Source: Lineus longissimus
Taxonomy: Eukaryota > Nemertea > Pilidiophora > Heteronemertea > Lineidae
Direction: 5' to 3'
NCBI RefSeq assembly: GCF_910592395.1
Contig: NC_088311.1
Coordinates: 19,408,501-19,472,500, forward strand
Length of the DNA: 64,000 nt
Shown in pieces: positions 52,860 to 64,000 of this stretch (the first letter of the stretch is position 1; the number at the start of each line of letters is the position of its first letter). Below the pieces are notes generated by a model. It was not told the DNA's origin, made no database searches, and saw only the letters and a program-made list of their open reading frames with translations. The position numbers and the translations under genes are program-made.

Positions 52860-55800
52860 TGAGAGAGATGAGGCAGTCACATTTAGAACAAATCAGGCCT
52901 CGCAGCTCCACTGTGCTATTGACATAGTGAAAGTGAGAAGACAGTCACAACCAGACCGAATTGGCCCTGACATCTGATGATGAGACAGTCACAATCAGAC
53001 CGAATCGGCTCTGACATCTCCACAGTGCTAATGACACATTGAAAGTGTTGAAACAGTCACAACCAAACCGAATCAGCCCTTGCATCCCCACTGTACTTGA
53101 TGACACATTGAAAGTGATGAGACAGTCACAATCAGACCGAATCGGCTCTGACATCTCCACTGTACTAATGAGACAGTGGAAGTGATGAGACAGTCACAAC
53201 CAAACCGAATCGGCCCTTGCATCCCCACTGTACTTGAGGACACATTGAAAGTGTTGAGACAGTCACAATCAAACCGAATCGGCCCTTGCATCCCCACTCT
53301 ACTTGATGGGTGATATGAATAAAGACTAGCAAATGCTTTTACTTCAATTTTGTACAGAAAGGCCTAGTGTAAATGTACATGGAGTTTTAGATAAAAGCAT
53401 TTGCTAGTCTTTATTCATATCACCCATTGAAAGTGATGAGACAGTCACAATCAGACCGAATCGGCCCTTGCATCCCCACTGTACTTGAGGACACATTGAA
53501 AGTGATGAGACAGTCACAACCAAACCGAATCGGCCCTTGCATCCCCACTGTGCTTGATGACACATTGAAAGTGATGAGACAGTCACAATCAGACCGAATC
53601 GGCCCTTGCATCCCCACTCTACTTGAGGACACATTGAAAGTGATGAGACAGTCACCACACAGAACCGAACCTGGCTGTCCCACCGCGTAGCAAACAAGGT
53701 GAGAGAGATCAGACAATCACAACCGGACAAATCGGCCTTTCAATCTCCTCTGTACTGATGACAAAGTGAAATAGATGAGAAAATCACAACCTGGCCGAAT
53801 CGGTCCTGGCACGTCCACCGTCTTCCCAACATGTTGAGGTAGAGGAAGCAGTCACAACCAGACCGAATCGGTCCTGACACACCATAATGACACAGTGAAA
53901 GAGATGAGACAATCACAATCTGACTGAATCAACCCAGACAGATCCGCCGTGTGTTGATCAGACAATCACAACAAGACGAAATCTGCCCTGGCATCTAAAC
54001 TGTGCTATTGGCATGATGAGGGAGATGAGTTAGTCACAACTAGGCTGAATCAACCCTGGAAGCTTCACCATGCTTTGCCAACAAGGTGAGAGAGATGAGA
54101 CAATGAAATCCAGAGTGAATTGGCATGGCAGCTCCACCGTGTTACCTACAAGGTGAGAGATATGACACAGTCACAACCAGATCAAATCAACCCTGGCTGT
54201 TCCATAGTCTGCCCTGGCAGTTCTACTGTGCTAATACCACAGTGAATGTAATTAGACAATTCCAACCAGACCGAATCTACCTTGGCATCTCCACTTTGCT
54301 AGTGACACAGTGAAAGCTATGTGACAGTCACAAACCAGACTGAGTCGACCCTGGCGGCTCAACCGTGTTGCTTGCTCAGTGAGCGATGAAAGACAGTCAC
54401 AACCAGACTGAGTAGGCGAATTTGGCTTGCAGCTCCACTGCGCTAATGGCACAGTCTGATAAGACAGTCACAACCAAACTATATCGACCCTTGCAGCAAC
54501 ACCGTGTCCCCAGCAAAGTGAGAAAGATAGGATGAGACAGTCACAGCCGGACCACTTCGGGACTGGCATCTCCGCTGCAGTCACAATCCGACAGCTCTAC
54601 TGTCTTGCTGAGAGACACGAGGCAGTATATACGAGCCCAAATCGGTCCTAAAAACTCCATCGTCTGCAAACAACGGTTAGAGAGATGAGGCAAGGGAATA
54701 AGGCAGTAAAAACTAGATCGACTAGCCTGGCAACTCCACAGTGTTGCAAACAGGGTGAGAGGGATGAGACAGTCACAACTAGACGAAATCGACCTTGGCA
54801 TCTCCACTTTGCTATTGATTACTAGACCAAATCAGCTCTGACATCCTCATTATTCCGATGACACAGTGGAAGTGAAGAGACAGTCACAACTAGACCATAT
54901 TATCGGGCCCGGCAGCTCCTCTGCGTTGCCAACAATGTGAATATGATGTGACAATCACTAGAAGACTGAATTGACCTTGGCCGCTCCTCTGTGTTGCCAA
55001 CAAGGTGCGAGAGACGAGGCAGCCACGAGTAGACTTAATCGACCCTCCAAGCTCTGCTCTGTTGGCCACAACGTGAGGGGGATGACAGTCACACCCAAAC
55101 CAAATTGACCCTGGCACCTCCTCTGTGCTGATGACTTTGTGCAGGCAGTCACAACCAGACCGAGTGGAGTCCGGCAGCTCAACCGGCTCGCTATCTTGTT
55201 AAGGGAGATGAGGAGACCCCAACGAGACCAAATCAGACTTAGCAACTCAAGCGAGATGAGACACGCACAGTGGAGATGCCGATTTGGTCTTGTTGTGACT
55301 ATCTCGTCTCTTTCAACGTGTCGGGCACTAGTCGAGCTGCCAGGCCGAGTTCGGTCTGGTTGTGACTGTCTCATCTATCTGATAGTGTTGTTTGCAAGAG
55401 GGTGGTGTTGTGAGGCCCGATTTGGTCTCCCTGGGACTGATGACACTGAAAGTGACCAGACCGAATCAACCCTGGCAGCTACACCGTCTTTCTAACATGT
55501 TGAGTGAGATGAGGTATAGTCACAACTAGTCTTTCAATGAATTTTATAAAGAAAGACTCTGACAAGACCATATCGGGCCTGGCAACTCCGCCGTCTTGCG
55601 AACAACACGGTCAGAAAGATGATACAGTTACAGCGAGAGATACGACTGTCACGACCAGAACGAATCGGCCCAGTCATGTTATAGTGAATGTTGAAACAGT
55701 CGTAACCAGTCAAACTTAACACTGGCAGCTATACCGTGTTGCCAACATTTTGAAGGAGATGAAGTAGCACAGTTGAGATGCCAGGACCGATTTGGCCTGG

Positions 55801-56660
55801 TGGTGACTGGGTCGAGATCTCTCTCACTTGGTCGGTAGCACGGTGGAGCTGCCAGGGCCGATTCGGTCTGGTTGTGATTGTCTCATCTCCCTCACTTCGT
55901 TGGCAGCATGGTGGAGCTGCCAAGGTCAATTCGATTATTTGGTAGTGACTGTCCCCTCTCTTTCACCTTGTTGGCAGCACGGTGGAGCTACCAGGGTTGA
56001 TTCGGTCTGGTAGTGACTGTCTGATCTCTTTCACCTTGATGGTGCCATGGCGGAGCTGCCAAGATCCATTCGGTCTGGTTGTGACCGTCTCATCTTGTTT
56101 GCCTTGTTGGCGACACGGCAGAGCTGCCAAGGTCCGTACGGTCTGGTTGTGACTCTGTGATCTCTTTCACCTTGTTGGCGACATGGAGGAGCTGCCAATA
56201 TTCATTCGGTCTGGTTGTGACTCTCTCATCTCGTTCGTCTTGTTTGCGACACGGCAGAGCTGCCAAGGTCCGCTCGGTCAGGTTGTGACTGTCTCACAGT
56301 TTTCGCTGTGGCATCAGTACAGTGGATTCGGTCTGGCTGTGAGTATCTCATCTCTCTCACCTTGTATACAACACGGAGAATATGCCAGGGTCAATTCAGT
56401 CTGGTTGTGACTGTCTCATCATTTGCATTGTGCGATTACCAGTGGAGCTGTCAGTCTGGTTGTGACCGCCTCATCACTTTTGCTGTATTGTTACTACAGT
56501 GGGGATAACATGGCCGATTCGATATGGGCGTGACTGTCTCATCTCTCTCATCTTGTTGGCAACATGGGTGGTGCAGCCAGGGTCAAATCGGTCTGGTTGT
56601 ATCTGTTGTAGCACTGTCACTGTGTTATTAGCAAAGTGGGCACCCCAGGACTGATTCAGC
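52860..56660. repeat. Degenerate tandem array B with orientation switches
   Basis: Units of about 60-80 bp are built on GAGACAGTCACAACCAGACC, GAATCGGCCCTGGCAGCTCC and ACCGTGTTGCCAACAAGGTG. By eye the array runs forward from 52860 to about 55262, reversed to about 55440, forward to about 55755, and reversed (GGTTGTGACTGTCTCATCTC) to about 56660. The units at 52940-53690 are the most alike. It is interrupted by a MITE at 53308-53425. Open frames inside are accidental. Confidence 0.85.
53308..53425. mobile_element. Fold-back MITE (ACTAGCAAATGCTTTTACTT family), copy 3, near perfect
   Basis: GGGTGATATGAATAAAGACT is the exact reverse complement of AGTCTTTATTCATATCACCC at the other end. The arms extend to about 37 bases with few mismatches. 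The insertion splits one unit of array B (ACTTGAT | ATTGAAAGTGATGAG), so intact neighbouring units show the pre-insertion sequence. Confidence 0.95.
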
Positions 56661-56689
56661 CAGTGCCCAACACATCTTAGTGTCCATTA

Positions 56690-57860
56690 TAGGTAGACAG
56701 GACAGTGCGAAGACATAACCGGAATGTCTCAGTGGTGTAAGAAGACCACCCAGAGATTAATTCTCACAAGCAGGAAGTTGTGACTTAAACTTTTGGTACG
56801 TTGGTCTGAGGCTGTTCAATCTCAGTGCCCATTTTATCTTGTGTACGAGGACAAGACGGTGAAAAGGAACAACCAGAGACCATATTCTTATGAGGAGGAG
56901 GTTGTGACTTCAACGCTCAGTCGGTTGACGACTGTTTAATCTCGGTGTCCATTGAATCTTGTGTAATAGGACAGGACAGTGAAAAGGAACAACCAGAGAC
57001 CATATTCTTATGAGGAGGAGGTTGTGACTTCAATGCTCAGTAGGTTGACGACTGTTTAATCTCGGTGTCCATTGAATCTTATGTACGAGGACAGGACAGT
57101 GAAAAGGAACAACCAGAGACCAAATTCTTATGAGGAGGTTGTGACTTCAACGCTCAGTAAGTCGATGACTGCTTAAATCTCGGTGTCCATTGAATCTTGT
57201 GTAATAGGACAGGACAGTGAATAGGAACAAACAGAGACCATATTGTTATGAGGAGGAGGTTGTGACTTCAACGCTCAGTAAGTCGATGACTGTTTAATCT
57301 CGGTGTCCATTGAACCTTGTGAAATAGGACAGGACGGTGAAAAGGAACAACCAGAGACCAAATTCTTATGAGGTGGAGGTTGTGACTTCAACGCTCAGTC
57401 GGTTGACGACTGTTTAATCTCGGTGTCCATTGAATCTTGTGTACGAGGACAGGACAGTGAAAAGGAACAACCAGAGACCAAATTCTTGCAATTGTAAGCA
57501 AGAGGTTGTGACTACGATTCTCAATTTTTCTATGGCTGTTCAATCTCAGTGCCCACTGATATCTTATTGGAAAGGATGGGACAGTAAAAAGGAACAACCA
57601 ATGTCAAATTCTTATGAGGAGGTTGTGATTTCAATGCTCAGTAGGTCGATGGCTGTTCAATCTCAGTGTCCGTTCATAAGGTCATCTTGTGCATGAGGAT
57701 ACTTCGGTGGGAAAGGACTGTGGACCAAATGCTTAAGAGAAGGAGGCAGTTGCTTCGACACTCAGTTGGTCTATGGTGGTTCAATCTCAATGTCCATTCA
57801 TATATTTCAAGCCATGAGGACATGGCAGTGAAAAGGAACGACCTAAGACCATTGCTTCGG
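56690..57860. repeat. Tandem array C, unit about 120 bp
   Basis: The unit contains TCGGTGTCCATTGAATCTTG, GACAGTGAAAAGGAACAACC and GAGGAGGAGGTTGTGACTTC. Successive ATTGAATCTTG/ACCTTG marks at 56950, 57070, 57190, 57310 and 57430 give a period of 119-120. About nine copies, the outer ones decayed. A single related unit lies near 52600-52680. Confidence 0.9.
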
Positions 57861-58751
57861 TTGGGGGCCGGAGGTTAGGGGTATACTCAGCAGACATGCT
57901 CATCACAAATTCTGAGTACGAGGCTTTGGTTTCACTTGGGAGGGTATATTTGAGCAGTCAGCTTTAAGCGAGCATCACTTGGTAGACTATCCTTTCTCCA
58001 TGATAAAACGAGGTTAATAAGATAATACAGATGTCTGCACAACAAGACCACACAGTGCCCTTGATAATTTATTTTCTAAAATTTTACAAAATGCAGGTCA
58101 AAATGAACAATATAATCTCACATTTCAAACATTTTAAATAAACAATTATGAGTTAACAAGGCAAATAATTTACTGTCAACTCTGACATTTTCTCTTGTCA
58201 CAATATGTATATATTTATAGATGCATCGTGAATGAAATGCAGACCCAAAGCCTCATTGTTCCACCAAAAGCTGCCCCCCCCCCCCACTACCAGACCCCGA
58301 GCCTCAAGTTTCAGTTGTGCAATATGTTGAAGACGATATTGTTCTGCCTCCAGCTGCCCCTCTCCCCACTTGCAGACCAAAGACTCAAGTTCTAGTTGTG
58401 CAATATGTTGAAGACGATATTGTTCCACCTCCAGCTGTACCCCCCGCCCTTACAATTACCCTAGGAGATGTCTTTCAACCCTTCACCATATGACCCCCCA
58501 ACCCAGATGAGGGGGGCGATAGAGCATTTTGAGATTGTCGAGGAAGAGGTTTTCTTCTTCTTTCCAACATGACACCGACAATGCGAAGAACCCAGTGTTT
58601 GGAACTTAGTTACATAGCAAACCCATTGTTAGGATTCACAGCCATGAAGCATGGGATGGAGTCGAGTTAGCTATAATTACCTTCCCTCACAATTATCATA
58701 ACTAACATTCGACAAACAATTATTTAGGCCGACAGACGATGGAGAAACCCG
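57861..58751. other. TFB1M 3' flank; includes an 81-bp duplication
   Basis: GTTGTGCAATATGTTGAAGA followed by CGATATTGTT occurs at 58313 and 58395 (period about 82), each followed by CTCCAGCTG and C-rich spacers; a third partial unit precedes. Probably 3' UTR of the minus-strand TFB1M. Nothing else was recognised. Confidence 0.5.
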
Positions 58752-61013
58752 CTACCTTGTCTCCAATGGTTCCTGAAAAACGTTCATATCACAATCTTCA
58801 GCTAAAATGTCTCGACTAGGAATCCCGCCCTGTTCCGCTATCGACTGCCATATTGCCTTACGTTTGTTCCACTCCGTCACCGACTTTCGCGATCGGAAAT
58901 GGTAACTGGCAATTTCTGGTTCTCGTTCGCAGATCGCGTGGTAAATGTCACATAGCGTTCTGAAGTCCCCGAGGGTGAGTTGCCGCGGTCGTAAACCTGG
59001 ATGGAGCATCGATCGTCGGAAAATCTCTTCGACAAGATCTGGACGTTGGGGAGGGAAGAATGTGCTATAAAGAACAGAGGGAATTTTAGTTACATGTTTC
59101 AACAACAGCGCTCGATTAAAGATACAATCAAAATGGACATACAATATCGCTGGTATGTGCATGCAAGAGCAGACGCCAAATGCCGTTCAAACTTCTGCTT
59201 ACAGTGGCGCTGATGGAAAGGCTTCGAAGAATACTGCTTCATATTACTACATGTACCCTATCAGGCAACAACTGAGAGATAGCAAATAGTTGATGGACTT
59301 CGTATGGGGAAAGATCAAGTTGTCAGAACTGATAAGGCGCTTTTTTTCAACCAAAATGCAAACTTACTCGATACAATTTTTCAAGACCTTGTTCCGATGT
59401 TGAAACGTCAAGCGGATTACTTTCTCAACTCGTTTGAATGGCACTTTGATGCGAGGTTCGACACGTGGAACAAAGTGTACCACAGCTACATCCACTTCAG
59501 GCTTTGGAACGAAGGCACTACCTGAAAACATACAAGAGAGTGAGTTGGACAATACCTTTTTTTGACTTTCCAGTAATATGTCGACTTTAAGGCTTGTTGG
59601 CACCACAGCTTCATGAGCCACATCTTGGAAGGGCGAAGATGTAGCCTACCGTCAGGCAGATATATGATGCAGTCAAACCACCAGTCACCAGTCACAACTC
59701 TTGAGGAGACACGAGCACATTTTTGGCTGCAGTTTCCCAAAAAAGCCACATTTCTCACATGTTTTGGAGTATCAGAATCATGTACGTGAATTTCACTTTG
59801 TGTTCAAATGGGGACTGTGACACTGTGAAGTCACAAACTACATTGTAATCCTTACCAGGTATGATGAATTTAGATTCTACCTCGCAGAGATACTGGCACA
59901 ATATCGATAACCGGGACCTCTGCTCATCCTCAGTGTCGGCAACCATCCTTTCGCCAACCTCCTTCTGAAACGTCAACGTAAGAGGCGTCCTTCCATACCG
60001 CCATGCGCCCCTTCTTTCTGATATATCCTCCATCCATTTCACAATGAGCGCTGTTGAGACACTGAATGGTAGATTTCCGATGATGTGGATGTCCGGTGGC
60101 TTGTCTTCCCAGGGTTTTTTTAAGTACTCAGGGAAAACATTGTCCATTTCAAAACTGAGGATGTCCCCGTGAACAATTACTAAAGGGGAGTCCACAGACT
60201 CTTGCAACATCTGGAAAGAGCACAAAAATATTAGACGTCCGGTCTCTATTCATAACAACTATACATGCTACAGTAGATGTGCAGCTATTCTGCGCACCAT
60301 ACCATCGGCATACTCAGGACCCTTGTCAAAATGATCTAGCATTGTATATCGTTGCCACATCTCATGCGTCACCTAATTTGTGCCACAACCATGTGCACAT
60401 CCTAATGATGAGAAAACAAAACGTTGGCCGAGTTTACACATGCAGGTCACCTAGGCCTACTTAACCTACGGTCCGACCAGTCATGCGTTGCACTTGGTCT
60501 TGGACGTGCTGGAACAAAGGGTCACAGTCACAGTGCCAGTAGGCCGAGTAGCTTAAGGTATTGCGCACATTTGATTTGTTGGGGTTCGGATTCAACTTTT
60601 TCAAAAAGGTATAGTGATAGGTCTATATATCGACTATGCGGCCACGCCCGGTCGACAGGATCACTTGGACTCGGAGGATGGTCTTTTACTAGGTCATACT
60701 ATACTAGGTGGAACATGAATCATGATCGATGGACGATGGAAGAATCAATCACCTTCAACGTTGGGAAAAAACGTCGATCCTTTTCGACAACGACGACAGC
60801 TTTCGGGCCAGCTTCTAGAATAGCTCTCGTGATTCCTCCAGGACCCGGGCCAACCTCGCACACAAATTTATCTTTAATTTTTCCAGCACATTTGACAATT
60901 TTTCGTGTGATTCTTTCATTTAGCAAGAAATTTTGAGAGAGCTGTTTCAATGCCCTCAGCTTGTAGATGCGAATAATGTCTCTCACAGAAGGTAAAGGAG
61001 GTAACCTCATCAT
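58752..61013 (-). CDS. TFB1M: TFB1M, mitochondrial rRNA adenine dimethyltransferase
   Basis: A KsgA/Dim1-family enzyme that uses S-adenosylmethionine to dimethylate two adjacent adenines near the 3' end of mitochondrial small-subunit rRNA, needed for ribosome assembly. Four coding exons: 61013-60753, 60210-59856, 59521-59368, 59064-58752, all in frame, 360 residues (human about 346). It opens MMRLPPLPSVRDIIRIYKLR, matching the family's RLPPLPTIREI start. QLSQNFLL is at residues 24-31, the SAM-binding motif EVGPGPGG at 53-60, and the catalytic N-L-P-F at 133-136 inside HIIGNLPFSVST. C-terminal blocks include FVPKPEVDVAVVHF and GLRPRQLTL. Mitochondrial location is inferred from the family. The ATG at 61013 is followed directly by a second ATG that could also serve. 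It is divergent from the F-box gene, 1.56 kb away. Confidence 0.95.
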
Positions 61014-62570
61014 GAAATTCTAACTTTTTAGACGGCAAAATAACCAAATAACCAGTCGTTTTATTCGTTTTGTGGTGCGTGCACGCGGCGACCGTGAAAC
61101 CATTATTTTTGATTGCAAATTGAGTATTCTTGCTGGGAGTGCGTGAAACGCAAACCTGTCTATTTTTAGAATGGAGCAACGCGTTTAGGGGCCATCTCAG
61201 AATCGGTGTAACGGGACGGGGGGTTTCTCATAGTTTATCTTTGGTCGTTCAGCATTTCCATCAGCAGATCAGACTCTTTGCATTGTGTTTTTGATGTTGT
61301 TGCTCTGCAAGTAAATGCCATAGTTAAACATGAAAATTAGTGTATTTCTCCAGGCTTATTTTTTAGGTATTCACTGGTAGTCGAGTCGTAACATCTCATG
61401 CATTTTTGCAGTTTGTTACGTTCAGAACGGACAAGGGAGTGACTAAACCCGGTGACTAAAGCGTTCCCTGTATTGTAAATTAAACCTGCGACTGGTGCCT
61501 TCTCCTTGGCAAAACACTTTATTGAAAACTTTTCATATATCAATTATATCAAAGTGTGTGTGATCGCAGGTAAAGTCACTTACAATATTTTTAAAGATGT
61601 TCAAATGCATATTTTTTATTTCATCAGATATGAGACACTTAATTTAGCATCACGCAATCAGTAAGTTATCATGAGCAGTACTGTACCTCTCCTTTTAGCA
61701 AACCCATCGCCAGAGCTCACCTGCAAAGCAAGGTACCACACAGCATCAAGTAGAAATGCTATGAATAGCACGAGCAGACTGTCGATCAGAATGAGTTGTC
61801 TGTACCACTGCCTACATAAATGCAGCTATCCTCAGCAAACCAAAGATGAAACAGGATTCCCATATCACGAGATTGGTTTCGCATATATGATGAGACGTAG
61901 AAATAACTTTTACAAGGTTTCTTTGGTGCATCATCAGGATAACTGAGGTTTCAGCCCAATTAACTTGCCATTCTAACAAGAACTTCAGTGGCTGCTTTGA
62001 CAGAGAAAGAATCATTATCCAAGGTGAGAACTAACTGGTTTCATTTTGCTTTTATGGTCTATCTTATTTGCCCACATTATGTCTCAACATCATGCTAAAC
62101 CTGTATGCCTACTCTGCAAAACCCATGGTAGCAGCACAGTTTTTTCCGTAAAATAAAAAGCAAATGTAAACAGTACTCCATCCTTCTCAGTAGATTTGAA
62201 TGGAGACAAGGCCTCCTACACTTTGAAAACCATAGAAGTTTTACTGATAACAGCTTATTGCTCTCTGCTCATATTTGCAAAGAGTTCTAGAAATGAGCCA
62301 TGTCCTGTTTCATGAATTCCTTTCCAAAAAGACTATTCCATAAGTGCAGTCAGTTCCTTTGAAGAGGACCCTATCAAAAAAATTTTTATCAAAAATGTGC
62401 ACAAAGTTTGTAAAATGTTTGTGTTCAATTTCTGATACATCCAAGAACCCCAAACCACCCTCTATGCAAGAACTCAAAAGTGCCTGCCTGCCATTTTCTC
62501 AATACGCTCCTCCTTCTCTCGGTTCAGCTCTGATGAATAATCTGAAATTATCGTCTGCTTTCAGGTGACA
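61014..62570. other. TFB1M / F-box gene intergenic, head to head
   Basis: Both genes start from this 1.56 kb. The TFB1M-proximal part has a CG-rich patch (GGTGCGTGCACGCGGCGACC at 61074-61093). A decayed piece of the F-box gene lies at 61405-61515. A splice acceptor (CTGCTTTCAG|GTGACA) ends at 62564, six bases before the F-box ATG, so a 5' UTR exon probably lies within 61.5-62.5 kb. No other gene was seen. Confidence 0.5.
61405..61515 (-). pseudogene. Broken partial copy of the neighbouring F-box gene
   Basis: On the minus strand AAGGAGAAGGCACCAGTCGC leads through TTTAGTCACTCCCTTGTC to GTTCTGAACGT. This follows 63440-63515 of the F-box gene (CAGGAGAAGGCACCGGTCAC through TTTAGTCACTCCCTTGTCAG). 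It has a short internal insertion and several substitutions. The protein trace is KEKAPVAGLIYNTGNALVT against QEKAPVTGVIYDTVYALVT. Confidence 0.75.
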
Positions 62571-63923
62571 ATGGATGCAGCATGGGAGGATTTACCTATC
62601 ATAGTCTTGGAGGAGATATTTGCCATGTTGTCCCTCAGAGAGCGATTCAATGCCTCGCAGGTCTGCAAGAACTGGTTGGATTGCTTCTACTCGCCGAGAG
62701 TGTGGGAAAAGCTGGAATTTCAGGAGCGCTCGTTCACGAAGAAGATATTCAGCGTTTACCAGGGACTTCAGTATCGGTTCAATCATCGGAAATTTCAGCT
62801 GAGTCTTGGACGTATTGGAGCTTTTATCAAAAAGATTGTGGTGCATCCTGTTGGGGATTATTATAATTTGTACGAATTCATGACAGTCTTGGACACGTAC
62901 CTGACCTTCTTTCCAGACAACCCAATGCCGCTGTTGAAGACATTTGATTTCACTTTTTATTGTGAGAATAAGGGACCTGCTGGCAGTTTCGTCTACGGAA
63001 CAGGTGGAAATATTTTCCGAAAGCTAAAGGTATTGATCAGTCACATGCCATACCTCACCAACTTAAAGCTGCAGAATGTATTACTATCGTTGGCTGATGC
63101 TCAGAATTTATTAGATGACGTGTTAAATAATTGTGGTGATACCCTAAAGGTCCTAGAAATGCTGAACATTACCAGTGAGATGTGTCCGTTGTTTCAAGTT
63201 GGCATGTTTCGTAATCTGCGCCGACTCGTTATAAGTCCGCAACAGCTCAACGAAGATCTGCTCCTCACAATCGCACGGAAATCAATCAACGAGTTACACA
63301 TCTCACAGGATCAGTATATAATACCCAACAGCATAACGACACCGTCCCCAGAAACCTGGTCTGAGGCGAGACGTCTTAACTCGTTGCTTCAGGTAAAACT
63401 GCTTTGTGTTGGACGGTCAAAGTACGATATGGTGTGGCAGGAGAAGGCACCGGTCACAGGTGTAATTTACGATACAGTTTATGCTTTAGTCACTCCCTTG
63501 TCAGTTCTGAACGTCATAGATCATTACAGTGATACGTTACAGGTGTATGGTCACAAGTCCTTGCCGAGAATCCACGGTAGCCGGGCTTTCAACGATCGAA
63601 TCGATTCAAATATTCTCCTATTAGTGAGAGGATGTCCAAAGATACACACGCTGATAATTCGAGACAGAATATCCACTGCCTCGATTGTCCTGATTGCAAG
63701 CGAGTGCAAAAATTTGAAACGATTGTACATCCGTCAGAATGCTATTCTTAAACGAATGGATTGGTCAAAAGTTCCTGAGTGGAGCAATGATTTTTACTGG
63801 TGGCTAAAAGGCTGCAGTAAGTCTTTTGACACAATGCAGGCCGAGGTCAGTCGAATCATTGGTTATCCTTGGCGAGCATTGACAGACAAAGAGTTCATAA
63901 GTCTTTCAGAATATGACATTTGA
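62571..63923 (+). CDS. FBXO33: F-box protein, FBXO33-like
   Basis: A single uninterrupted frame of 450 residues from ATG at 62571. The N-terminal F-box is at about residues 6-48 (LPIIVLEEIFAMLSLRERFN, then CKNWLDC), which binds SKP1 in an SCF ubiquitin ligase. The middle is leucine-rich-repeat-like (YLTNLKLQNVLLSL, LKVLEMLNI). The C-terminal block DSNILLLVRGCPKIHTLIIR, RISTASIVLIAS and IIGYPWRALTDKEF is what I associate with FBXO33, although FBXO39-type relatives are possible. It lacks the long N-terminal extension I recall in vertebrate FBXO33. The start is chosen because an acceptor lies six bases upstream. The absence of introns stands out next to its neighbours. Confidence 0.65.
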   Translation: MDAAWEDLPIIVLEEIFAMLSLRERFNASQVCKNWLDCFYSPRVWEKLEFQERSFTKKIFSVYQGLQYRFNHRKFQLSLGRIGAFIKKIVVHPVGDYYNLYEFMTVLDTYLTFFPDNPMPLLKTFDFTFYCENKGPAGSFVYGTGGNIFRKLKVLISHMPYLTNLKLQNVLLSLADAQNLLDDVLNNCGDTLKVLEMLNITSEMCPLFQVGMFRNLRRLVISPQQLNEDLLLTIARKSINELHISQDQYIIPNSITTPSPETWSEARRLNSLLQVKLLCVGRSKYDMVWQEKAPVTGVIYDTVYALVTPLSVLNVIDHYSDTLQVYGHKSLPRIHGSRAFNDRIDSNILLLVRGCPKIHTLIIRDRISTASIVLIASECKNLKRLYIRQNAILKRMDWSKVPEWSNDFYWWLKGCSKSFDTMQAEVSRIIGYPWRALTDKEFISLSEYDI

Positions 63924-64000
63924 TTAAGAAGAGGTCTGCACAGATAACATATGTGTATCAGCTGAGCGCCAGGTCCTATGGCCTCTTGTTATAGATATGG

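Noticed and set aside
53300-57700. Protein-coding reading of arrays B and C
   Set aside because: Frames change with each unit and strand, and no start or splice logic or family match is present.

Overview
The window is nuclear DNA of an invertebrate animal. Genes are split by dozens of short GT-AG introns, the standard genetic code fits, and the five recognisable genes are conserved animal genes. Introns and intergenic DNA are full of LINE tails, tRNA-derived SINEs, fold-back (MITE-like) elements and minisatellites. This texture suggests a marine lophotrochozoan or an invertebrate deuterostome, but I cannot name the species.

Layout. 1-18752 (+) holds the C-terminal half of SZT2, the large KICSTOR subunit, in 29 exons that all join in frame; its 5' half lies off the window. 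Its last exon runs into a minisatellite (18727-19228). 19230-30521 has no gene I can support: a probable SZT2 3' UTR, several fold-back elements, and a 5 kb degenerate tandem array (22.7-27.6 kb) interleaved with RNase H-type LINE tails. 30522-36396 (-) is a complete PX-domain SGK kinase (SGK3-like, 14 coding exons, 498 aa). 37359-51745 (+) is a complete IFT172 (30 exons, 1751 aa). SGK3 and IFT172 are head to head, and the gap holds a candidate RFX X-box and a CRE. 52.8-57.9 kb is a second tandem-array region whose units flip orientation several times. 58752-61013 (-) is a complete TFB1M (4 exons, 360 aa), divergent from an FBXO33-like F-box gene at 62571-63923 (+). A broken piece of the F-box sequence sits between them on the minus strand.

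Function. SZT2 restrains mTORC1 at the lysosome, SGK3 is a PI3P-recruited AGC kinase, IFT172 builds cilia, TFB1M dimethylates mitochondrial small-subunit rRNA, and FBXO33 is an SCF substrate adaptor. Nothing indicates that they act as one system. The unusual content is mainly structural: a coding exon apparently turned into a minisatellite, LINE tails that repeatedly abut the same tandem array, orientation-switching arrays, a duplicated IFT172 terminal coding segment, and a GC-AG intron in SGK3. All gene identities come from memory of the families, not from database searches.
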